NCBI GenBank assembly: GCA_022925895.1
Contig: JAKSYS010000860.1
Coordinates: 1 to 15,596, forward strand
Origin: Fragilaria crotonensis
Taxonomy: Eukaryota > Bacillariophyta > Fragilariophyceae > Fragilariales > Fragilariaceae
DNA length: 15,596 bases
Reading direction: 5' to 3'
Shown piece by piece: positions 1 through 9,341 of the stretch. The stretch's first letter is position 1. Every line of letters starts with the position of its first letter. Position numbers and translations under genes: made by a program. Under the pieces are notes generated by a model, which ran no database searches, had not been told where the DNA came from, and worked only from the letters and a program-made list of their open reading frames with translations.

Positions 1-20
1 CCGACAATCCGCACCAAGGC

Positions 21-28
21 CTTGAAAC
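21..28 (+). repeat. Left target-site duplication of hAT element
   Basis: CTTGAAAC sits directly outside the left inverted terminus and is repeated without mismatch at 767-774. Confidence 0.85.
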
Positions 29-766
29 CAGGGTTGGCAAGGTGTGGTTTTTTGCTCGAAGTGGTTTTGGGTTTAAACCCCAAAAACAACTTTCCCAAAA
101 TTTAAGTGGTTTTTTCTAGTTCGAGCTAAAAGTGGTTTTGCTAATTAAATAGCAGACCTCGTACGTAAAGTGAGGCCCACCGTCATACTGACACACAGTA
201 CCAGTAGTCTAACTACGCTTGCATAGTAATTGTACGTAGGCATCGTAACTCACCTGTTCAATGACCACGCGCCACTGAGAGTGTAACTGATCACATTTCT
301 TGTATTGCTGTGTTCAGGTGTTTGCACACAACCTCCAGCACTTGTCCATTCAAATGCTGCCAATGGAGTGAAGATGGAGCCTGGAAATGATGATCTGTCA
401 TGATCGCAGTATTTAGTTGCAATTATTGCATGATTTGATAGGAGGAACCTTGACCCATTGATATTGATGAAATTGACAGTGATTGCCAATCTTATGATTC
501 GCAGCATGATGTATGGAGTTATAGTGGTTGTGTTGCTGAATGCAAGTCATCAACTAGTTTGGGTGATTGTTGATGTCACTGCTACGACAATGACGGTACT
601 TTTTCTACGTGGCAAGATGCTTTACACGTTGATTTTTGCAAAAAGCGTGATTTTAACACGCAAAGTGGTTTTTCAAGTGGTTTTAGTGGTTTTTGGGTGG
701 TTTTTGGATGGTTTTTGCAAAAACCACTTTCGGCAAAATAACGAGTAGTGGTTTTTCCCAACCCTG
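29..766. mobile_element. Non-autonomous hAT-type DNA transposon, 738 bp
   Basis: The left end reads CAGGGTTGG (29-37) and the right end reads CCAACCCTG (758-766), a perfect 9-bp terminal inverted repeat; the match is 11 of 12 if the next bases are counted. Immediately outside, CTTGAAAC occurs at 21-28 and again at 767-774, an exact 8-bp target-site duplication. An 8-bp duplication together with termini beginning CAGGG is characteristic of the hAT superfamily. Both subterminal regions are rich in the motif GTGGTTTT (about four copies on the left, five on the right, plus one inverted), which resembles the clustered subterminal transposase-binding repeats of hAT elements. A looser inverted match follows (about 50-70 against 718-738). 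The interior has no credible transposase frame, so the element would depend on a transposase encoded elsewhere. Confidence 0.88.
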
Positions 767-774
767 CTTGAAAC
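767..774 (+). repeat. Right target-site duplication of hAT element
   Basis: CTTGAAAC abuts the right inverted terminus and matches 21-28 exactly. The absence of mismatches suggests the insertion is fairly recent. Confidence 0.85.
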
Positions 775-2598
775 GCACTAAAATCGACAGAGTCATTAAT
801 TGAGTTGACCAAGTTTCAACTCGACCAGTCTACGAGTGTATGCATTGCGCGGCTCTGAGTTAGAGCTACGAGCTCGAGCGAGACACTACCGGTAGAATCT
901 AGCTACCGGTAGTTTTGATAACCCGCCCATCCATCCCTAAAGGCGCCAACCGGTAGGCGAGTAACGGTGGGCACCTCGGAGGTCGGCGTGCGCGGTAGCA
1001 TAGTAAAGTGCCACCACAACCGCCACCACTAACAATAACCATCACACTACACACGAAGTCGGAGATCCTGTCGAAAGCGGGAGGTTCCCGCTTCCTCATT
1101 CCGATTCTTGTGCTGTGAGACATCGAAGGGAAGATCTCGCTCCGATTATAGAGACTAAAGACTATAGACTGACTAAATCGCAGATTCTCTGATAACTTTC
1201 TCTTCTGATTCGAGTGTGTTGAGTGAGATCTTGTGGTTATGAGCTAGCGTCGTTACATGTACCGTGTGTTCAATCTGTTTTCAGGTGGCTTCATCTGCAA
1301 CAGCGTCATGTGGAGTACATGTTTGTTTTTGTTGATCAGAGCAGACTCCGCAATGACGTTGTTGTTCTGTTTCGATTCGTGTACACACCATTCTATTCCA
1401 AACCTCACCCGTGTGGAGTGGATCGAACATACCAACATCCCTCATTGTGGGTGTCGCGACAGCACGTCAATATAACTGAACAAAGGTTTTTTTATATTCC
1501 AAACCTCATTGAAGATTTGTCTCTGCCCAAAACGATGCTGCTGTTGCGATCACTGTTCACATGTCATCCGACAAAAACTTGCGGTATCATTGGTGACCTT
1601 TACTTCTGGCCCTACCTTTTGGCAGCTCTGTACGAAATGAAGCAGCAATAAGTGCCTCAAGAAAAGGCCCATACGTGGTTTGTTGTGATATAACTATCGA
1701 AAGCCGATTTATGCGCTCTCTTCTCTACACGTAACACTGTTCAGGACTTGTCATCTGGGGAAACGATCGCGGTCGCCCATGGTGGTGCATTAGTGGCTGG
1801 ACAATTGCATTCAGCAACAAGGTCATGGACCAGCGCCACGCAGACATTGGACGCACTTCACGGGGACAATGCCGAACAGGACCGTGTGCATCCCGATGAA
1901 CGCCCTCTGACATTTTCCTTCTTCCAACCATTTTCGAGAGGAAATGGTATGAATGTAAACAATGGGAGACTGCTAGAGTAGCAGACCGAGTAGTCAAGTG
2001 CAGAGACATGTTGAGCTGAGAAATGTTTCATTTTGAAGCATGAGATCACCTCAAATATCAGTGGGCGTCAATGTTTATCTTGGTGACTCGGACGTTCATG
2101 TTGCCTTGCCGTAATCTCGATGCCATGCTAACTGCATCAACGTTCAGTTACGCGAGCCGGGTGAGGTTGTCATGCTCTGTGTACATGCTTATTTTGTTCT
2201 CCTGCTGTTATGCTTTGAATATCCTGGAAGTGTGGTTGTCTCAATGGCTCTTCAAAACGTATTTCAAAGTATATCCGTTCATGTCTTAAAGATGAACTAT
2301 GTGTTGACAATCTATCGACTGCTAGCAGATGTTGATCTTCACGGTCCGACGTGGCCAACAATCATAGCATACAAACCCTGATCCTGACGCCTTTCACAGA
2401 CTTACTCATGGTGGCTGACCACATCCCCTGGTATCATTCTCGTGGGCGCTATATCAGGAAAAGATCAGCAACTCCAAGTATAATGTTAATGTCTCTTTAT
2501 ATATCATAGATTAGAACATAAAATCTGAGGAAGGCGGCAAGAACAGCTCATTGCCGGAGACACTTGTTGTTCAAGTTCATCGATCACGTCATTTGTCT
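775..2598. other. Stretch without a supportable gene
   Basis: About 1.8 kb with short open frames only. The longest usable plus-strand frame runs from an ATG at 1319 to a stop at 1651 (110 residues). It resembles no family I know and has no partner exon that I can defend, although TCTGTTTTCAG ending at 1284 looks like a good splice acceptor, so a decayed gene or untranslated exon is possible. Local oddities are three ACCGGTAG motifs between 885 and 956 and a 14-bp direct repeat, TATTCCAAACCTCA, at 1394-1407 and 1495-1508. The end nearest the permease gene (about 2400-2598) is presumably its 3' untranslated region and downstream flank. Confidence 0.5.
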
Positions 2599-5500
2599 TC
2601 AAGCGTCAAATTCTTGGTGCTCAAGAGGCCTTTCTTCGGTCGTTTTGACAACATTTCCATTGATCTTGCTGACACCATTGCCTTGATTCTTAAGAGAACG
2701 TGTTTCTTCAATCTGTCCTGCCTCGTAAACTGGTTTCTTGTTGTCCTTCTTCAAAATCGCATTTATAATCGCACCATTGCTCAAGCGAATTGCAGAAACC
2801 ACCACGAAAAGGATACCAGTAATAACCCAACTGACATACCACGTGTCACCGGTTGATACAATCGCAGTACCACTGATGAAAAGAATAAGCTGAAGAGGAC
2901 CGCCAAACCTCAAAAAGTCAGCGTTCTTGTAGCCACCAGGAGCACACACCATCAAGTTTGTCTGGTATCCAAAAGAGGTCATGTAATCGCTGGATGCGAG
3001 CATGACTGTGATGGCCATTCTGAGACGATTTACACCAGTTTGATCCACAGCGTCCATAGCAATAGGATACATGAGTGCGGCGGCAGCGTTGTTGGTAAGA
3101 ATACTGCTCAAAAGAGACGTTCCCAAGAAAATGGCTCCATAAACTCCAGCGTCTATCAAACGAGTTGAAAAAAAGAAAAGTTAGGGAACGAACACGACAT
3201 GGCACCTTGGCGACTTCCAAACATAAAGAACTCACCTCCAATATTCATCGAAGTGCCCACTCTCACGAAAAAGGTTGCCAAACCAGCTGCAACGCCTGAA
3301 TTCACCATCGCCGTACCAATTCCAAATGCAGAGGCCACAACGATGTAGAGATCCCATTGAAGACAGTCCCTGGCTTCCTGCTGGGTCACAATACCCAAGA
3401 GGACCATACAGACACCGACAATAGCCGCAGTGATGAGTAGTTCCCTGATCTCAAGCCCGGCAACGACCAAACTTGTGATAATAAGCACAACGGCAAGAAG
3501 GAAGAAGCGGGGACGAGGCGGGGATGAGTTTTCGACCTCAGTCACGAGGGCAAACGTTTCATAGTTGCCTCTGTGCTGATTGACAAACATCGGCCCGGCC
3601 TGAATGAGCAGAGCATCGCCAGTTTGAAGCTTGACTTTGCCTGGATGCTCGTGAACACGATCGCCACTTCGCTGAACAGAAATGATAGCACCGCCGTACC
3701 GAGTACGGAATTGTGACTCGGCTACAGTCTTACCAACCAAAGGCGATCCCTTGGCGACCACAGCTTGCACCAATCGACGATCCTGCAACACGGGAGTAGA
3801 CTTCTCGATTTCGTCGCTTTCGTAGAAGACAAGCCCATGGACCGTTTGGAGGTCCGCAACAGATTCTCCACTTCCAGAAAACCAAAAGACGTCACCCACA
3901 CTCAGCGGCTCGTCAACATTCAGCGCCCCGAAGCGAGATTCGGCGAGTTTTGGATTACTCACAGGCCGTTCGATACTGACAAGAACAGCTCCAGGCAACG
4001 AGTTGTATCCCAATTGCTGCAGGGACTTATTCTCGAGGGGGGAGTTTGGTGGGACTACGAATGCAGTCAAGAAATCCCCTTTACTCACAGAATCTGAGCC
4101 ACCGTCAAAATGCCTGTCGTCCTTAAATTCAACCTGAAGGTCCTTCCAAACTGAAACGAGTCCCTGATCTTGTTCAAGGTCAGGATCTTCATTCTCATTG
4201 CGCGAATCTGAGGTTCCCAAAGCTTTTCCAAACAGGGAAGACTTCGAGCCTTTCTCAAGTTTGTCATAGAAGTCAGCTGGTGGCGAAATCAGCAAGGGAG
4301 AGCCTTCGAGTACTTGAAGTATCAACAGGTCGCCTACCTCAAGCGGTGCGTGCAATGTTACATTTTTCTCGTTCTTCTGCAAAGCAAGAACTGAAGCCTT
4401 GAAAGTCTCGCGAAAAGTGATGTTGAGGGGTTTCGTTCCAATAAGACTCGATGACTTAGGAACGAAAGCCCGAACAACTCGAGACCCGACCTTCTTCTTT
4501 AATGCGGGTAGCTCTGAATCACGAGACACGTAGCTCAAAGCAGACCACACCTCACCATGTTCAGGAAGAGCAGAACCGAGGGACTCGGTGCGCCAAACAG
4601 AGATAGACCTATCTGCAAACACCGCTGCCTCTGAATGACGAACCTTGAGACCCAATTCAAAGAGTGCGGAGGAAATTTCCATAAGCAGTCCAGGACGGTC
4701 GATACAATCAACCCCAGCAATCAAAGCGCCATCACTATGATTAACATCCTGAGTAACCACAACTCGCGCCGGTCTTGGTCCAAGGGCAACAGGACTACGG
4801 CCATCGATTTGATCTGAAAAATTGTTGACAATTTGAAGAAGCTTAGAGTCACTTGCGGACACAACTGACTCAAGTGTCGTTCCAATTTCATCGGGTGCTT
4901 CAGCTTCTGTCAAAGGGTCACCAGGTGTGATGATCTCAAGAGCATGCTTCTCACAGAACTCACTGAATCCGCTGACGGATCCAGCGAAATACAACTCGTC
5001 GCCCGCGGAGACCACAAAGTCTTTGCTCACAGCATAAACCATGTTTCCGGTTGCAGCGCGTCGAACGTTGACAAGGTAAATTCCTCCAGAGTTACCTAAA
5101 CCGGATCTCCTGACTGTTCTACCAGCAGCAGGTGACCAGGGTGTCGCTCTAGCCCCGAGCAAGATTGTATCGCCTTCCGTGTTGACAGCCTTTCGTCCGA
5201 AAGGCAGCAAGAATGGACTGAGGGCCATGATGTACGACAATCCAATTAGCAAGTTGGGAATGCCATAAAGCGCGATATCAAAAATGCCCATGTTGCCTTC
5301 TGGTGTACCTGGGTAATCTTCTGATAAAAGGCCCGAAACAACAAGATTTGTTGACGTCCCCACCAGCGAACAAGTTCCTCCCAAAATCGTAGCGTATGAT
5401 AGTGGGATCAAGAGCTGCTGACGTGGCAATCCTGTGTTCTTGGCCCAACGAAGAGTGAGGGGAATCATGACGGCTACAATGGGCGTGTTGTTGAGAAACG

Positions 5501-5891
5501 TTGATATGATTCCAATCGGAACCATCAATCGTAACTGTGCGCCAGCAATGGTTTTGGGCTTTCCCAATATCATGCCCATGTAGTAGTCAAGGGCCCCAGT
5601 GCGACTGATTCCTTCGGCAACAATAAACAAAACCATGACCGTCAAAATACCCGTGTTGGAAAATCCAGCAAGGGCTTCCTTAAGCGTGACAATCTCGGTA
5701 ACCATGAATAAAATCAACGTAGTCGCCATGACCCAGTCAACTCCAATCCTGTCGGTACTGATGATAGCCAACATGATGACAATCGCAACCGACACAACCA
5801 CGGTCTGCCACACAGGAGCCGCCTTGGTGGCGAGTCGGCGGGCAATCTCCTCAAAAAGAGTCGTACTCGTCATGTCAGACACTTCGACCAT
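2599..5891 (-). CDS. SLC13/DASS-type anion permease with four RCK_C domains and an ACT domain
   Basis: Predicted multi-pass membrane transporter of the divalent anion:Na+ symporter/CitMHS superfamily, the type that includes algal SAC1/SLT-like sulfate transporters; the substrate itself cannot be read from sequence. Exon 1 (5891-3236) joins exon 2 (3152-2599) across an 83-nt intron in phase 1, giving 1069 residues. The N-terminal half has about six membrane segments (27-230), an NNT motif at 134-136 in the position of the first SNT ion-binding motif, and GGTCSLVGTSTN at 171-182. The cytosolic middle holds RCK_C domains at about 251-318, 470-534, 605-689 and 705-787, each ending in a Gly-Asp turn (GDELYF, GDLLIL, GDVFWF, GDALLI), and an ACT domain at about 386-456. 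The C-terminal half (about 795-1010) has the pseudo-symmetric TNN (905-907) and SSDYMTSFGYQTN (939-951). The basic tail is hydrophilic. The start is the first in-frame ATG; the frame stays open upstream to about 6101 but contains only non-ATG codons, so a missed upstream exon cannot be excluded. No signal peptide is apparent. Confidence 0.9.
3153..3235 (-). other. Intron of the permease gene (83 nt, phase 1)
   Basis: On the minus strand the donor is GTGAGT (3235-3230) and the acceptor ends TTTGATAG (3153) after a T-rich tract. Splicing joins the split codon G|AC (Asp886) and restores a continuous DASS C-terminal half. Reading through the intron meets a stop and would delete the second ion-binding motif and the last membrane segments. 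Confidence 0.9.
4524..4736 (-). other. ACT domain segment within the permease
   Basis: Residues about 386-456 of the permease contain DRPGLLMEISSALFELGL, followed by a strand and a second helix. The D-R-P-G-L-L turn, the helix with E-I-S-x-x-L and the G-L end are the hallmarks of ACT ligand-binding domains, as in GlnD, RelA and many amino-acid biosynthetic enzymes. It lies between RCK_C domains 1 and 2, in the cytosolic loop between the two membrane halves. ACT domains usually bind amino acids or other small metabolites and often pair as dimers, so an allosteric sensor controlling transport is a reasonable inference. The ligand is unknown. Confidence 0.85.
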
Positions 5892-6610
5892 AACTACACC
5901 AGTGGTAGTAGTAAATGAAAGGTACTCGGAGAGCCTGGGGTAGTGAACCTTCGGAAGTATAGCGAATTCGCCAAGTGAATTCAAACAGCCGAGAGAACTT
6001 TTTATGCACGGAGGGATTAGTTTTGAACTAATCTCATTTAAGTTGGGGCTTCGCGGAACCTTTCGTACGATCGCAGCACTTATGTACCATCTCCCTACCT
6101 AGAGGCTACGCTCCAGTACATTCTCTATGTTGCGTCAACGAGAAGGGTGGCCGTTTGGAATTGCATATAGGGATGGGGATGCGGCATTCCGAGTTCTCCA
6201 GTACTATACACTGTCTTGTCGGGGATCTCCGTATGATATTCTGAAGTACTCCCCCGTCCGAAAGTACGTGGTATAAGTACAGTATGTCATAGTAAGTTCG
6301 AAGTACAACACTCCGAGTAGATCATCATACCAGGTACAAGTAGACCTATGTCATACTCACACTGTCTTCTCTGGACACTCGACCAGTATCACATACTCCG
6401 AGTACTCATTAGTAAGTGGTAATCATACAGTAGAATCTCTTGTATAATTGTACGTAGAGTGCACGTCATGGTGCACGTCTGAATTTTTTCGTAAAACCTG
6501 CTACTAGTTCCATTGCTGCGGCACATGAAACATTTTATTGTATGTGTAAAGTGTCATAATCCTTCATGTGTTAATTGTTTTCTTTTTTGAATCAATATTT
6601 ACCAAATCTT
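5892..6610. other. Upstream region of the permease gene, no ORF seen
   Basis: This stretch holds the presumed promoter and 5' untranslated region of the minus-strand permease, then AGTAC-rich sequence (about 6240-6420) with CTCCGAGTA at 6311-6319 and 6396-6404, then an AT-rich tract up to the repeat array. I see no gene, tRNA or recognisable mobile-element end. Confidence 0.5.
6013..6035 (-). promoter_or_regulatory. 10-bp hairpin upstream of the permease start
   Basis: GATTAGTT (6015-6022) pairs with AACTAATC (6026-6033) around a 3-nt loop; one G-T and one G-C pair extend the stem to 10. It lies about 120 nt upstream of the permease ATG, so it could form in the 5' leader RNA or mark a palindromic protein-binding site. 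No function is shown; chance cannot be ruled out. Confidence 0.4.
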
Positions 6611-6616
6611 ATACTA

Positions 6617-7973
6617 CGAGAGTAACTAGGAAATATAATAACGCAGGATGTTACCATAGGATCTAGTACACAATGTGCGTAAGCAGCAATCTACTGAAGT
6701 TTACAATATTCTTCTCAGTTCTCGAGGAGGCCAAGGTCTCAGTACTACGGGTACAGTATGGAAAGTGCACAAGTAATCGATCTCATCAATCAGAAACCGT
6801 CGAAGCAATTGATCATTTCGTGCATGTCACGAAATTGGTTCTGAGATCCAACTTACACAAAGTTCTCTATTTCTATCTCCCTCTAGGAGCAATTTTCTGA
6901 TTTTCTTCCTTTTTGGCACCGGAAGTCTCAAGGTGTCAGACGCCCCACCAAGAACCACCTCCAAGGGCCGATAAGCCCCAGCAGTCACATTTACCTTCTA
7001 ACCAGCTTTTGGGACCAGTGGCACTCCTGCTGACTCAACCCTCTCTGTCATGAATCAACGGCAACCCATGTCCAAGGGTCCAATGGTAGTGGCCCCAATC
7101 ATCGCAACCCCAGCGCCAAGTGCTAGGTTGACTGAGGCTCCGCAATTGGATTGCTTTCATGGACCGTTCAAAACCAGTGCCCATGTTGCTGGAGTCGTAA
7201 AGCCATCCAAATGCTCTCTTCCTTCCTTGGCATCTTTGGATGCTGTTTCTCCGTTCAACTTCCCAAGATTGTTTTTTTTGATAACCTCACTCCAACCTGT
7301 CCCAAAGAAACAAGTCCGATGCCGAGTTACGAATGGAATCCGTGTCGCCACGCAATCAAACCAATCTGGCATAGTGCAGGATTAAATGCTTTGAGCTACC
7401 ACTCATCATGTGCCAATTCGTTTGATCAACCTGATTTGCATCAAGACTTCTCCCATGTTGTGTGCTAGCATGTCACTGTGTCGCTCAGAACTACACAACA
7501 CGCGGCCCACAAGGTATGGAAACGGCACCCGTAGGCACCGTCGCTCCCAGATGTAGCGGCAACACGACAGGGATCAAAAAGTGCTGCCAAGCTTCCCGAG
7601 CAATGAGGAACTTGTCTCCCATAGATTCAACATTCATGATCATCGTCGGTTGTCGAAAATTGCAACTCTGGTTCGTGCTCCGAAGCACCCGGACAAATTC
7701 TAAGCACTCTAAATAATACTACTGGTCGACGCTGAGAGGATGGTTTCCAGTAACGTTGTACTTAGGGCAAATGTAACATTTTGCAACGACTTTTGAGTAC
7801 CCAGAGCGTTACCAAATCATCTAAAAATACCGCTCAACATAGTAGAATCACACGTGAATGTACTCCAGTCATCTGAGTAGTATTTTTGATTGATGTAGAG
7901 CATCTCGTAGCACTCAGTATTAACCAGGGAAAATCTATTAGCGTAACGTTACTTTAGTAACGTTTATGATCTA
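6617..7973 (+). repeat. Array copy 1 (about 1357 bp)
   Basis: First unit, starting CGAGAGTAACTAGG and ending GATCTA. Relative to copies 2 and 4 it carries several short deletions confined to about 7225-7435, including a 4-5 base loss beside the T run at 7271 and single-base losses in AAAA, TTTT and CC runs. Elsewhere it is essentially identical to copy 4. The short plus-strand frames here are not considered genes. Confidence 0.93.
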
Positions 7974-7976
7974 ATA

Positions 7977-9341
7977 CGAGAGTAACTAGGAAATATAATA
8001 ACGCAGGATGTTACCATAGGATCTAGTACACAATGTGCGTAAGCAGCAATCTACTGAAGTTTACAATATTCTTCTCAGTTCTCGAGGAGGCCAAGGTCTC
8101 AGTACTACGGGTACAGTATGGAAAGTGCACAAGTTATCGATCTCATCAATCAGAAACCGTCGAAGCAATTGATCATTTCGTGCATGTCACGAAATTGGTT
8201 CTGAGATCCAACTTACACAAAGTTCTCTATTTCTATCTCCCTCTAGGAGCAATTTTCTGATTTTCTTCCTTTTTGGCACCGGAAGTCTCAAGGTGTCAGA
8301 CGCCCCACCAAGAACCACCTCCAAGGGCCGATAAGCCCCAGCAGTCACATTTACCTTCTAACCAGCTTTTGGGACCAGTGGCACTCCTGCTGACTCAACC
8401 CTCTCTGTCATGAATCAACGGCAACCCATGTCCAAGGGTCCAATGGTAGTGGCCCCAATCATCGCAACCCCAGCGCCAAGTGCTAGGTTGACTGAGGCTC
8501 CGCAATTGGATTGCTTTCATGGACCGTTCAAAACCAGTGCCCATGTTGCTGGAGTCGTAAAGCCATCCAAATGCTCTCTTCCTTCCCTTGGCATCTTTGG
8601 ATGCTGTTTCTCCGTTCAACTTCCCAAGATTGTTTTTTTTTACTTGATAACCTCACTCCAACCTGTCCCAAAAGAAACAAGTCCGATGCCGAGTTACGAA
8701 TGGAATCCGTGTCGCCACGCAATCAAACCAATCTGGCATAGTGCAGGATTAAATGCTTTGAGCTACCACTCATCATGTGCCAAGTTCGTTTTGATCCAAC
8801 CTGATTTGCATCAAGACTTCTCCCATGTTGTGTGCTAGCATGTCACTGTGTCGCTCAGAACTACACAACACGCGGCCCACAAGGTATGGAAACGGCACCC
8901 GTAGGCACCGTCGCTCCCAGATGTAGCGGCAACACGACAGGGATCAAAAAGTGCTGCCAAGCTTCCCGAGCAATGAGGAACTTGTCTCCCATAGATTCAA
9001 CATTCATGATCATCGTCGGTTGTCGAAAATTGCAACTCTGGTTCGTGCTCCGAAGCACCCGGACAAATTCTAAGCACTCTAAATAATACTACTGGTCGAC
9101 GCTGAGAGGATGGTTTCCAGTAACGTTGTACTTAGGGCAAATGTAACATTTTGCAACGACTTTTGAGTACCCAGAGCGTTACCAAATCATCTAAAAATAC
9201 CGCTCAACATAGTAGAATCACACGTGAATGTACTCCAGTCATCTGAGTAGTATTTTTGATTGATGTAAGCATCTCGTAGCACTCAGTATTAACCAGGAAA
9301 ATCTATTAGCGTAACGTTACTTTAGTAACGTTTATGATCTA
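7977..9341 (+). repeat. Array copy 2 (about 1365 bp)
   Basis: Second unit, joined to copy 1 by ATA. It differs from copies 1 and 4 by one substitution (T at 8134, in AAGTTATCG) and from about 9265 onward by single-base deletions that run on into copy 3. Confidence 0.93.

Noticed and set aside
1319-1651. 110-codon plus-strand frame as a gene
   Set aside because: No recognisable domain, competing open frames on both strands, and no second exon that can be defended.
2599-3159. Separate small membrane protein on the minus strand
   Set aside because: It is exon 2 of the permease: GTGAGT and TTTGATAG splice sites join it in frame, and it supplies the missing second half of the DASS repeat.
5892-5984. 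Permease start extended to a TTG at 5984
   Set aside because: TTG is not a usual eukaryotic start. The first in-frame ATG (5891) already precedes the first membrane segment, and the extra 31 residues show no signal peptide.
7050-7385. Plus-strand open frames repeated in each array copy (up to 142 codons; an 84-codon frame identical in all four)
   Set aside because: The frames resemble no family. The 142-codon frame is broken in copies 1 and 3, and the 84-codon identity follows from the copies being identical DNA, not from selection on protein.
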